Positions 1-9,853 of a DNA stretch of 64,000 nucleotides are shown here, piece by piece. The DNA comes from DATEPR01 sp036491115 (GTDB taxonomy: Bacteria > Actinomycetota > Actinomycetes > Mycobacteriales > Pseudonocardiaceae): contig DASXCQ010000093.1 of assembly GCA_036491115.1 (NCBI GenBank), positions 1 to 64,000 of the forward strand. The letters are read 5' to 3'. Both the position numbers and the translations under genes were made by a program. Position 1 is the first letter of the stretch, and every line of letters starts with the position of its first letter. Under the pieces are notes generated by a model, which searched no databases, was not told the origin of the DNA, and worked only from the letters and a program-made list of their open reading frames with translations.

Positions 1-238
1 GGCCTGTTGTCCGGGCCACGACTCGAACCATAAGGTGAGCGCGGCTGGCAGTGAGCGCGTTTCATCGGGTCACGCCGCTGCCGTCGATGCCACCTACCCG
101 GTGAGATCGGCGGTGGTCGGCGTGCATGTCCCCAACGGCGGCCAGTTGACCCCTGGCGGTTCGCCGTCTCCTGCCTCACATTGGTAGCGGTACGGGTGAC
201 CCACCCCGACCCGCATCGGAAGAAGGGACGCCCCTGGC
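1..238. other. left-edge non-coding stretch upstream of permease gene
   Basis: No convincing gene is visible here. Open frames through this stretch on either strand have the composition of antisense or alternate-frame readings and resemble no family I know. It probably holds the end of an intergenic region and the leader of the permease operon. A purine-rich stretch at about 220-229 could be a weak ribosome binding site for the ATG at 239. The expected solute-binding protein gene of this importer is not here, so it may lie left of the window or elsewhere. Confidence 0.4.
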
Positions 239-1186
239 ATGACCGGCTACTTGATCCGGCGCCTGGCCACGGCCGTCATCGTGCTGATCGGCATCGTCCT
301 CGTCACGTTCGCCCTGCTGCACATCATCGCCCCCACGCCGGGTCGTGCCGCCCTGGGGCTGAGGGCGACTCCGGAGCAGGTGACCGCCTACAACCACCAG
401 CATGGGTTCGATCGGCCCATCATCCTGCAGTTCGTCACCTACCTCAACCAAGTTATTCACGGGAATCTCGGGTTCTCCTTCAAGCTGAACCAGTCGGTCA
501 CCGACCTGGTGCTGGAGAAGGCGCCGCTGAGCGCGTTCCTGTCCGGCGTGGCGGTCGTGCTGGCCATCGGCATCGCGATCCCGCTGGGCATCTACCAGGC
601 GGTGAAGCGCAACAGCGTCGGTGACAACGTGCTGACGGGCATCTCCTTCACGCTGTACTCGATGCCGGTGTTCCTGCTCGGCCTGATTCTGATCGACATC
701 TTCGCGCTGCGGTTGGGGTGGGTCGATCCGAATGTCAGCCAGGATCAGACCCTGGGCGGCGCACTGAAACACGGGAAGGACCTGATCCTGCCGATCGTCT
801 CGTTGACCGCGGTCAGCGTCGCCAACTACTCGCGATATCAACGCTCGTCCGCACTGGACGTGATGGCCCAGGACTACATCAAACTGGCCAGAGCCAAAGG
901 TCTCCCCGAGCGCCTGGTGTTGATGCGGCACCTGGTGCGCAACGCCTGCCTGCCGATGGTCACCCTGATCGGTCTGTCCATCCCGGTGTTGCTGGCGGGC
1001 AACCTGCTCATCGAGGGCGCGTTCAACATCAACGGCCTCGGTCTGCTGTTCTTCAACAGCCTGCAGAACGAGGACTACAGCGTCCTGATCGGCTACACCC
1101 TCGTCGGCGCCATATTGACCGTTCTCGGAAACCTGATCGCCGACATCGCCCTGACCGTCGCCGACCCCCGAATCCGGCTGGTGTGA
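239..1186 (+). CDS. ABC transporter permease, DppB/OppB type
   Basis: Inner-membrane permease subunit of a peptide/nickel-class ABC importer, which also includes many oligosaccharide importers. The 315-residue protein begins with a membrane segment (GYLIRRL then a hydrophobic run), has a periplasmic-type loop at about residues 35-90, then several further membrane helices. The EAA-type loop that contacts the ATPase is visible in the second half (YIKLARAKGLPERLVLMRHL). The length is normal for the family. It is followed after one base by the second permease and then by a double ATPase gene, so all belong to one operon. The substrate cannot be read from the permease, and no solute-binding protein is present in the window for this system. 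Confidence 0.9.
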   Translation: MTGYLIRRLATAVIVLIGIVLVTFALLHIIAPTPGRAALGLRATPEQVTAYNHQHGFDRPIILQFVTYLNQVIHGNLGFSFKLNQSVTDLVLEKAPLSAFLSGVAVVLAIGIAIPLGIYQAVKRNSVGDNVLTGISFTLYSMPVFLLGLILIDIFALRLGWVDPNVSQDQTLGGALKHGKDLILPIVSLTAVSVANYSRYQRSSALDVMAQDYIKLARAKGLPERLVLMRHLVRNACLPMVTLIGLSIPVLLAGNLLIEGAFNINGLGLLFFNSLQNEDYSVLIGYTLVGAILTVLGNLIADIALTVADPRIRLV

Positions 1187-1187
1187 C

Positions 1188-2105
1188 ATGGCAACCCTTG
1201 ACTCGTACACGACCATCGCGCCCCAGCGCACGCCCGAAGGCGGCGAAGTCGGTGCCGTGCAGAGCGGCTGGCGGCTCGCGGTCCGGGAGTTCGTGTCCAA
1301 CAAGCTGGCGACCGCCGGCCTGGTCATCGTCGTCCTGCTGGTGTTGTTCTGCTTCCTCGGCCCGATCTTCTACCACAGCGACCAGCTCAACTCGAACCTG
1401 TTGCTGACCGACCAGTCCCCGGGCGGCGGCTACCCGCTGGGCACCGACGGCAACGGCTTCGACGTGCTCGGCAGGCTGATGAAGGGCGGCCAGACCTCAC
1501 TGGAGATCGGTCTGCTCTCGGCGGTCATCGCCACCGTCATCGGCACGCTGTGGGGCGCCATCGCCGGTCTGGCCGGCGGCATCGTCGACGCGATCATGAT
1601 GCGCATCGTGGACGTCCTGCTGGCGATCCCGTTCCTGTTCATCGTCCTGCTGGTGGCCGCGCGCTACAGCGCCACGACGGCGACGCTGAGCATCCTGCTC
1701 GGGGTGCTCTCCTGGTTGCTCCCGGCCCGTCTGGTCCGCGGTGAGGTGCTCACCCTGCGGGTCCGCGACTTCGTGTCGGCGGCCAGGGTCATGGGTGCCA
1801 GTCGCAGTCGACTGATCCTGCGGCACCTGGTGCCCAACGCGCTGGGCGTGGTCATCGTCAACATCACGTTCCAGGTGGCCGACGCGATCCTCGCACTGGC
1901 CGCACTGGGCTTCCTCGGCTTCGGTGTGCAGTACCCGGGCACCGACTGGGGCGACCAGTTGTACGACGGCGCCGGCAACCTGAACAACGGCTACTGGTGG
2001 CTGATCTACCCGGTGGGCATCCTGCTGGTCGTCACCGTCATGGCCTGCAACCTGATCGGTGACGCGCTGCGGGACGCGCTGGACGTTCGGCTGCGTCGCC
2101 GATGA
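1188..2105 (+). CDS. ABC transporter permease, DppC/OppC type
   Basis: Second membrane subunit, pairing with the upstream DppB-type protein. The 305-residue protein has a cytosolic N-terminus of about 35 residues, a first membrane helix near residues 40-60 and an OppC-type region with the motif YPLGTDGNGFDVLGRLMKG, which is characteristic of this subfamily. The EAA loop is seen as VSAARVMGASRSRLILRHLVPN. It starts one base after the previous stop and its TGA overlaps an ATG of the next frame (ATGA at 2102). Family assignment is secure; substrate is unknown. Confidence 0.92.
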   Translation: MATLDSYTTIAPQRTPEGGEVGAVQSGWRLAVREFVSNKLATAGLVIVVLLVLFCFLGPIFYHSDQLNSNLLLTDQSPGGGYPLGTDGNGFDVLGRLMKGGQTSLEIGLLSAVIATVIGTLWGAIAGLAGGIVDAIMMRIVDVLLAIPFLFIVLLVAARYSATTATLSILLGVLSWLLPARLVRGEVLTLRVRDFVSAARVMGASRSRLILRHLVPNALGVVIVNITFQVADAILALAALGFLGFGVQYPGTDWGDQLYDGAGNLNNGYWWLIYPVGILLVVTVMACNLIGDALRDALDVRLRRR

Positions 2106-2185
2106 CCAACATGTGGCAGTCCGAAACCACCACATCGGCCGGGCAGCAAGCGGATCAGCAGACCCGCCGGCAAGGAGACCAATCC

Positions 2186-4351
<2,166 letters not shown>

Positions 4352-4358
4352 TGGCCGG

Positions 4359-5135
4359 ATGCTCGACCAGCACACGGTGACCGCCTACCTGGCCAGGATC
4401 GACTCCCGGCCAGGGGCGGCACCGAGTGCCGGCGGGCTGCGGGACCTCGCGGTCAGCCATGTGACGACGGTGCCGTTCGAGAATCTGGACATCGCGCTCG
4501 GCGTGCCCATCATGCTGGCCGAGGACGCCCTGGTGGACAAGATGGTGCACCGCGGGCGGGGTGGGTTCTGCTACGAGTTGAACGGCCTGTTCGCCGCGCT
4601 GCTGGACGCCCTGGGCTACCGGGTGACGCTGCTGGCCGCGCAGGTGTACGACCCGGACGGTGTGCTCGGACCGCCGTTCGACCACCTGGCACTGCGTGTG
4701 GACCTGGACCGGCCGTGGCTGGTGGACGTCGGGTTCGGCCAGCACGCCCGACATCCGCTGCTGCTGGACGATCCGGCCGACCAGGTCGACCCGGACGGGG
4801 TCTACCAGGTGCGACCGGTGCCCGACGGCACCGGTGACGTGGACGTGGTCCGCGAGGGCAAGCCGGTGTACCGGTTGGAGCGGCATCCCCGTGCGCTGCG
4901 CGACTTCGCCGCCATGTGCTGGTTCCAGCAGCACTCGCCGGCCTCGGTGTTCACCCGCAGGTCGACCGTCACCCTGCCGTTGCCGGAGGGCAGGGTCACG
5001 CTGAGCGGGCGACGGTTGATCCGCACCACCGGGGACGAGCGAATCGAGACGAAACTGTCCGATGCCGACCGGCTGGCCGCCTACCGGGACGTGTTCGGCT
5101 TCACACTGGACCGGCTACCACCGGTACCCGACTGA
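4359..5135 (+). CDS. nat: arylamine N-acetyltransferase
   Basis: Cytosolic acetyl-CoA-dependent enzyme acetylating arylamines or hydrazines; related proteins also act as amide synthases in antibiotic pathways. The Cys-His-Asp triad is visible: C71 in RGGFCYELN, H109 in FDHLALRV and D123 in VDVGFG. The early VPFENLDI motif is also present. The 258 residues match the family length. It starts 7 bases after the ABC ATPase gene, so it may be co-transcribed, although its ribosome binding site is weak. It converges on the methyltransferase gene with 13 bases between the stops. No polyketide or rifamycin-type genes are nearby, so a general detoxification role is more likely than a biosynthetic one. 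Confidence 0.93.
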   Translation: MLDQHTVTAYLARIDSRPGAAPSAGGLRDLAVSHVTTVPFENLDIALGVPIMLAEDALVDKMVHRGRGGFCYELNGLFAALLDALGYRVTLLAAQVYDPDGVLGPPFDHLALRVDLDRPWLVDVGFGQHARHPLLLDDPADQVDPDGVYQVRPVPDGTGDVDVVREGKPVYRLERHPRALRDFAAMCWFQQHSPASVFTRRSTVTLPLPEGRVTLSGRRLIRTTGDERIETKLSDADRLAAYRDVFGFTLDRLPPVPD

Positions 5136-5148
5136 GCACAGTGGATGG

Positions 5149-5925
5149 TCAGGTCCGGCGCGCGATGACGTGGGTCAGAGCGGCCACGCCCCGGTAGGGA
5201 TCGGTGACGCCTGCGCGTTCCTCGCAGTCGAGGAGCGCGGCCAGGGTGGCGCCGTCCGGGAGCGGGGCGTCATCGGACGCGGTGTCGGTGAAGATCCGCA
5301 CGCCGTACCAGGTGTCGACGGTCATGCCGTGACCGGCCAGGGCCGCCGTCAGGTCGGCGATCCGGTCCGCTCGGGCGGCCACGCCGATCCGGTTGCCGTA
5401 GGCGGAACCGTCGAACGCCCGCCACGCCGTCGCCCAGTCGCCGAGCAGGCCGGGACGCATCGCCAGGCCGTCGCCGTTGCGCACCAGCAGAGCGAGCAGG
5501 CCGCCGTCGCCCACCATCCGGGCCACCTCCCCCAGCAGCGGCTCGGGATCGGGGAAGTACATCAGCACGCCGTGGCACAGGACAACGTCGAACGCGCCCG
5601 GCTCGCACAGCATCGCCACGTCCCGCACGTCGCCCTGGATCGTCCGCACCCGCGCCCTGGTCGCCGCCGGTTCCGCCGCCAGCGTGTCGGCCAGGTCGGC
5701 GAGCAGCGCGTCGGACGCGTCGACGCCGGTCACGTCGTGACCGTGGCGCGCCAACTGCACCGACTGCGTACCCTGTCCACAGCCGACGTCCAGGATCCGT
5801 AGCGGCGGTCCCGCCAGGTGGCGGGCGAGCTGCCTGGCCACCAGCTCCTGGCGGACCACCTGCCGCAACGTGCCCAGCCGAGCCCGCCAGCGTGCCTCGC
5901 CGGCCAGAAAAGTGGATTCCGCCAT
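5149..5925 (-). CDS. class I SAM-dependent methyltransferase
   Basis: Rossmann-fold methyltransferase of 258 residues. Motif I is clear (ILDVGCGQGTQS, about residues 43-54), followed by an acidic residue at the end of beta-2 (VTGVDAS) and the post-motif GDVRDVAML. The general layout resembles CmoM/SmtA-like enzymes, which methylate tRNA wobble carboxymethoxyuridine, but the substrate cannot be inferred safely. The start at 5925 gives a conventional N-terminus ahead of the fold. The gene is divergent from the YCII/sigma pair with about 80 bases between, and convergent with the acetyltransferase. It appears intact. Confidence 0.85.
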   Translation of the reverse strand: MAESTFLAGEARWRARLGTLRQVVRQELVARQLARHLAGPPLRILDVGCGQGTQSVQLARHGHDVTGVDASDALLADLADTLAAEPAATRARVRTIQGDVRDVAMLCEPGAFDVVLCHGVLMYFPDPEPLLGEVARMVGDGGLLALLVRNGDGLAMRPGLLGDWATAWRAFDGSAYGNRIGVAARADRIADLTAALAGHGMTVDTWYGVRIFTDTASDDAPLPDGATLAALLDCEERAGVTDPYRGVAALTHVIARRT

Positions 5926-6006
5926 AATGCCGGTACCTCCCGTGTCGATTCGCCGGACCGCCGTTCGTGTAGAGGGCAGGCACAGTCCTACCGTGAGGAG
6001 CTGACG

Positions 6007-6354
6007 ATGAAGCAGTACCTACTCGGCCTGTACCAGCCCGACGGCGCCCCGCCCGGACCGGAGGTGCTGGAGCCCGTCATGCGGGACCTGGGACGGCTGC
6101 ACGACGAGATGGTCGCCGCCGGGGTGTGGGTGTTCACCGGCCGGCTGCACCTGTCCGACGCGGCCACCGTGGTGCGCCGCGACGGTGACCAGATGCTGAT
6201 CACCGACGGCCCGTTCACCGAGGGCAAGGAACACCTCGGCGGGTTCGTGGTGATCCAGGTGCCCGACCTGGACGCGGCCCTGGACTGGGCGCGGCGGATG
6301 TGCGAGGCCAGCACGCTGCCCATCGAGGTGCGCCCGATCCAGGACGACGCCTGA
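6007..6354 (+). CDS. YCII-related (DGPF) protein paired with ECF sigma factor
   Basis: Small cytosolic protein (115 residues) of the YCII/DGPF family. The motif DGPFTEGKEHLGGF is diagnostic, and the C-terminal half follows the family pattern (a run of acidic residues, then IEVRPI). The ATG at 6007 is preceded by GAGGAG at 5996-6001, so I take it over upstream in-frame starts. The stop TGA at 6352-6354 overlaps the ATG of the sigma factor at 6354. YCII proteins are usual partners of the ECF42 group of sigma factors; their biochemical role is not settled. Nothing unusual is seen in the gene itself. Confidence 0.92.
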   Translation: MKQYLLGLYQPDGAPPGPEVLEPVMRDLGRLHDEMVAAGVWVFTGRLHLSDAATVVRRDGDQMLITDGPFTEGKEHLGGFVVIQVPDLDAALDWARRMCEASTLPIEVRPIQDDA

Positions 6355-7565
6355 TGCCCGACCAGCACGGCGTCGAGCGCGTGTTCCGCGAGGAGTACGG
6401 GCGCTCGGTCGCGGTGCTGGTCCGGTACCTGGGTGACATCGACGCGGCCGAGGAGGCCGTGCAGGAGGCGTTCACCGAGGCGGTCCGGCGATGGCCGGTC
6501 GACGGCGTACCGCCCAGTCCCAGCGGCTGGATCATCACGACGGCCCGCAACCGGGCCATCGACCGGATCCGCCGCGAGTCCACACGCGACGCACGGCACG
6601 CCGCCGCCGCCCTGCTGTACGCCGCCGACGAACCCGTCGAGGAGGGTCCGGTGCTGGACGACCGATTGCGCCTGATCTTCACCTGCTGCCATCCGTCGCT
6701 GGCCATGCCGACCAGGGTCGCGCTGACGCTTCGGCTGCTCGGCGGGCTGTCCACGGCCGAGATCGCCAGCGCGTTCCTGGTGGCCGAGCCGACCATGGCG
6801 CAGCGGCTGGTGCGGGCGAAGGCCAAGATCCGGGACGCCGGTATCCCGTACCGGGTGCCGTACGAGGCCGACCTGCCGGACCGGTTGCGGTCCGTGCTGG
6901 CCGTGCTCTACCTGGTGTTCAACGAAGGCTACGCGGCCAGCTCCGGCGGTGAGCTGGTGCGGGCCGACCTGTGCGGTGAGGCGATTCGGCTGGCCAGACT
7001 GCTGGCCGGGCTGATGCCGGACGAGCCGGAGGCGCTGGGCCTGCTGGGGCTGATGCTGCTGATCCACTCGCGGCAACCCGCCCGGACCACCGCGGATGGC
7101 GACCTGGTGCTGCTCGCCGACCAGGATCGGGCCCGCTGGGACGCCAGCCTGATCGCCGAGGGTCAGGACATCGTGCGCCGGTGCCTGCGCCGCGACCAGC
7201 CGGGGCCGTACCAGATCCAGGCCGCGATCAACGCCGTGCACAGTGCCGCGCCGACGGCGGCGGCGACCGACTGGGGGCAGATCGTCGCGCTGTACGACCA
7301 GTTGCTGATGGTCGCGCCGGGGCCGGTGGTGGCGCTGAACCGGGCGGTCGCGGTCGCCGAGACCAGCGGCCCGGCTGCGGCCCTGGACCTGGTGGAAGCC
7401 CTGGACCTGCCCGACTACCACGTCTGGCACGCCGTCCGCGCCGACCTGCTCCGCCGCCTCGACCGGCCCGCCGATGCGGCTGCCGCCTATCGGGCGGCCG
7501 CTGAGCGGACCGGCAACGAAGCGGAACAACGCTTCCTGCGCACCCAGGCCGACAACCTGACCTGA
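6354..7565 (+). CDS. ECF RNA polymerase sigma factor, ECF42-like (with DUF6596 extension)
   Basis: Alternative sigma factor of 403 residues, much longer than a minimal ECF protein (about 180). Region 2 is at about residues 8-75 (EEYGRSVAVLVRYLGD and ARNRAIDRIRRES), and region 4 at about 105-165 (LSTAEIASAFLVAEPTMAQRL). The remaining 230 residues form a helical, TPR-like C-terminal extension (DUF6596) known from the ECF42 group and thought to take part in control in place of an anti-sigma factor. The start ATG shares an A with the upstream YCII stop, so translation is coupled. No anti-sigma gene is adjacent, as expected for this group. Confidence 0.92.
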   Translation: MPDQHGVERVFREEYGRSVAVLVRYLGDIDAAEEAVQEAFTEAVRRWPVDGVPPSPSGWIITTARNRAIDRIRRESTRDARHAAAALLYAADEPVEEGPVLDDRLRLIFTCCHPSLAMPTRVALTLRLLGGLSTAEIASAFLVAEPTMAQRLVRAKAKIRDAGIPYRVPYEADLPDRLRSVLAVLYLVFNEGYAASSGGELVRADLCGEAIRLARLLAGLMPDEPEALGLLGLMLLIHSRQPARTTADGDLVLLADQDRARWDASLIAEGQDIVRRCLRRDQPGPYQIQAAINAVHSAAPTAAATDWGQIVALYDQLLMVAPGPVVALNRAVAVAETSGPAAALDLVEALDLPDYHVWHAVRADLLRRLDRPADAAAAYRAAAERTGNEAEQRFLRTQADNLT

Positions 7566-7687
7566 CGGGAGACCGCCCTTCCATCGGACGGGGGCGCGCG
7601 ATGAGGCTCAGGTCCTCTTCTGTTCGTACCGCGCGGCCGGTCGATCTTCGGCTCGCCGCGGCCGAAGTCGACGCGAGTGGGTCGTGC

Positions 7688-7948
7688 CTACTTGCCGTAG
7701 TGGTAGCGGCAGGCGGCGATCCATATCTCGTCTTCCTCGATCTTGTAGATCAGCCGGTGCTCGTCATTGATCCGCCGCGACCAGTAGCCCTGGAAGCCGT
7801 GCTTCAACGGCTCGGGCTTGCCGATGCCTTCATTGCCGTTTCGGCTGATGTCCTTGATCAGTTCGTTGATCCGTTTCATGATCTTGCGATCCTGCGCCTG
7901 CCACCAGAGGTAGTCCTCCCAGGCGAATTGGTCCCAGGTCAGGATCAT
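7688..7948 (-). CDS. yoeB: YoeB-type toxin (mRNA interferase)
   Basis: Ribosome-dependent endoribonuclease toxin of the YoeB/Txe family, 86 residues, the usual length. Recognisable elements are FAWEDYLWWQ near the start, the central GKPEPLKHGFQGYWSRRI, and the C-terminal RLIYKIEEDEI then ACRYHYGK. The C-terminal Arg, His and Tyr match known active-site positions, with Glu and Arg in the RRINDEHRLIY block. Its ATG overlaps the antitoxin stop (ATGA, 7945-7948), giving coupled translation with antitoxin first. It converges on the sigma factor gene across about 120 bases. It looks intact and functional. Confidence 0.95.
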   Translation of the reverse strand: MILTWDQFAWEDYLWWQAQDRKIMKRINELIKDISRNGNEGIGKPEPLKHGFQGYWSRRINDEHRLIYKIEEDEIWIAACRYHYGK

Positions 7949-8187
7949 TCAGCAAGATCCCGCTGGATTCCGTGGCCTGCTTCGAGGTGCTCGATGGCGG
8001 TCACGAGGCGGCGGGCGTTCTCCGGGCTGCGCAGCAGGTACGCGGTCTCCTTGAGTGACTGGTAGTCGTCCAGCGAGACGATCACCACAGGCTCGTGCCC
8101 TGCGCGGGTGATCACGACTTCCTCATGATCGTTGGCGACCGCGTCCAGGGTCTCGGCGTACCGTGACCGAGACTCCGAGTAACTCAT
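7945..8187 (-). CDS. yefM: YefM-type antitoxin
   Basis: Antitoxin and autorepressor of the YefM/Phd family, 80 residues. The N-terminal DNA-binding half (MSYSESRSRYAETLDAVAND) and the signature HEPVVIVSLDDYQSLKETAYLL are clear, followed by the C-terminal toxin-binding tail. I start at ATG 8187; an in-frame upstream start at 8250 would read through the operator palindrome and add 21 residues foreign to the family. It is first in the operon with the toxin and sits just downstream of a perfect inverted repeat at 8207-8234, consistent with conditional-cooperativity autoregulation known for this family. Confidence 0.95.
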   Translation of the reverse strand: MSYSESRSRYAETLDAVANDHEEVVITRAGHEPVVIVSLDDYQSLKETAYLLRSPENARRLVTAIEHLEAGHGIQRDLAE

Positions 8188-8206
8188 GGTTCTCAAGGCC
8201 CACCTC

Positions 8207-8234
8207 CACGACGTACAGAATATTGTACGTCGTG
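8207..8234. promoter_or_regulatory. YefM-YoeB operator palindrome
   Basis: A perfect 11-base inverted repeat: CACGACGTACA at 8207-8217 and its complement TGTACGTCGTG at 8224-8234, with a six-base spacer GAATAT. It lies 20 bases upstream of the yefM start. Known YefM operators are built around TGTACA-like cores, and GTACA/TGTAC form the inner ends of both arms here. The AT-rich spacer may be the -10 region. Confidence 0.75.
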
Positions 8235-8273
8235 CGCCAGCCGCCAGCAAGCGTGCCGTGTCGACACGGCCGG

Positions 8274-9830
8274 TCAGGTGCGGTCGCGCAAGACGAACTT
8301 CTGGATCTTGCCGGTGGCCGTCCTCGGCAGGTCCTCGACCACGATGACCTGCTGGGGCACCTTGAAATGGGCCAACCGCTCGCGGGCGAAGGCGCGCAGC
8401 TCATCGGCGTCCAGACCATCGCCGGTCGTGGTGACGTAGGCGACCGGCACCTCGCCCCAGTGGTCGTCCGGCCGGCCGACCACGGCCACCTCGGACACCG
8501 CCGGGTGCGCGGCCAGCACCTGCTCCACCTCGATGCTGGCGATGTTCTCGCCACCGGAGATGATCACGTCCTTGAGCCGGTCGCGCAGCTCGACATAGCC
8601 GTCCGGGTGCAGCACCGCGAGATCGCCGGAGTGGAACCAGCCACCGGCGAACGCCTGCTCGGTGGCTGCCGGGTCGCGGTAGTAGCCGAGCATGACGTTG
8701 TTGCCGCGCATGACCACCTCGCCGACCGTGCTGCCGTCGGCCGGCACATCGCGCATGTCCGCGTCGACCACCCGCATCCGGTCCGACACCACGGTGCCGA
8801 CACCCTGCCTGGCCCGCAGCCTGGCCTGCTCGTCGTCGGGCAGGTCGTCCCATTCGGGCTGCCACGCGCACACCGCGAGCGGGCCGTACGTCTCGGTCAG
8901 GCCGTACATGTGGGTCATCGCGATACCCAGCTTCTCCGCACCGGCCAGCAGGCTCGGCGTGGGCGGCGCTCCCCCGACGGTCAGCCGGACCGGCGAGTCC
9001 GTCGGCCGTGCCTCCGGGGCGCTCAGCAGCATGGTGACCACGGTCGGCGCGGCACACAGGTGGGTGACGCCGTCCTCGGCGATCGCCCGCCACACCACGT
9101 CGGCCCTGACCTTGGGCAGGCACACGTGAGTGCCGCCGGCCGCGGTCACCGCCCACGTGTAGGCCCAGCCGTTGCAGTGGAACATCGGCAGCGTCCACAG
9201 GCAGGTGCTGCGGGTGTCCAGCCCGGCCTCCGCGATCACGCCCAGGCTGTGCAGGTAGGCGCCGCGGTGCGAGGTCATCACCCCACGTGGCCGACCCGTG
9301 GTGCCGGACGTGTAGTTCACCGACAGCAGCGCGTTCTCGTCCCCGGGGTAGGTCAGCGGTGCGGGCGTCGCACCGGCCAGCATCGCCTCGTACTCGCACC
9401 GGCCGGGATCGTCGGGATCCACCCACACGATGGCGTTGGGCGGCTGCGCCATCTCGACGAGCGCCGCATCGAGGGTGTCGCGCAGTTCGGTGGACGCGAC
9501 CACGACCGACGCTCCACTGTGGTCCAGCACGTAGGCGTAGTCGGCCGGGGCGAGTCGGGTGTTCAACGGCACCAGCACCCCGCCGGCGCCGGGCACGGCG
9601 TAGTGCAGCTCCAGCATGGCGACCACGTTGGGCAGTAGCGTGGCGACCCGATCCCCTTGTGCCACACCGAGTTCGTTCCGCAGCATCGCGGCAGCCCTGC
9701 GCACCCGGTCGACGTGTTCGGCGTAGGTCCACCGTCGGTCGCCGTCGCGTACCGCGGTGCGCCGCGCCCACACGTACGCGCTGCGGTCCAGGAAGGCCAA
9801 CGGGGTCAACACCGACTCGGAGACGTTCAC
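8274..9830 (-). CDS. acyl-CoA synthetase (AMP-binding, ANL superfamily)
   Basis: Activates a carboxylic acid as acyl-AMP and transfers it to CoA; cytosolic or membrane-associated. The 518-residue protein shows the P-loop-like motif YTSGTTGRPRGV, the A5 motif YGLTETYGP, the hinge block GWFHSGDLAVLHPDGYVELRDR, LKDVIISGGENI, and the catalytic Lys motif PRTATGKIQKF near the C-terminus. This order matches medium/long-chain fatty acyl-CoA ligases. The GTG at 9830 is preceded closely by GGAAGG; it gives the family's usual short N-terminus. The gene lies between the yefM operator and the DipZ gene on the same strand, 23 bases downstream of the latter, so co-transcription is possible. Exact acyl substrate is unknown. 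Confidence 0.9.
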   Translation of the reverse strand: MNVSESVLTPLAFLDRSAYVWARRTAVRDGDRRWTYAEHVDRVRRAAAMLRNELGVAQGDRVATLLPNVVAMLELHYAVPGAGGVLVPLNTRLAPADYAYVLDHSGASVVVASTELRDTLDAALVEMAQPPNAIVWVDPDDPGRCEYEAMLAGATPAPLTYPGDENALLSVNYTSGTTGRPRGVMTSHRGAYLHSLGVIAEAGLDTRSTCLWTLPMFHCNGWAYTWAVTAAGGTHVCLPKVRADVVWRAIAEDGVTHLCAAPTVVTMLLSAPEARPTDSPVRLTVGGAPPTPSLLAGAEKLGIAMTHMYGLTETYGPLAVCAWQPEWDDLPDDEQARLRARQGVGTVVSDRMRVVDADMRDVPADGSTVGEVVMRGNNVMLGYYRDPAATEQAFAGGWFHSGDLAVLHPDGYVELRDRLKDVIISGGENIASIEVEQVLAAHPAVSEVAVVGRPDDHWGEVPVAYVTTTGDGLDADELRAFARERLAHFKVPQQVIVVEDLPRTATGKIQKFVLRDRT

Positions 9831-9853
9831 GCCTTCCGACCGTAGCGGACAGG

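Noticed and set aside
8187..8250. Longer start for the antitoxin at 8250
   Set aside because: It would place the operator palindrome inside the coding region and add residues not found in YefM proteins.
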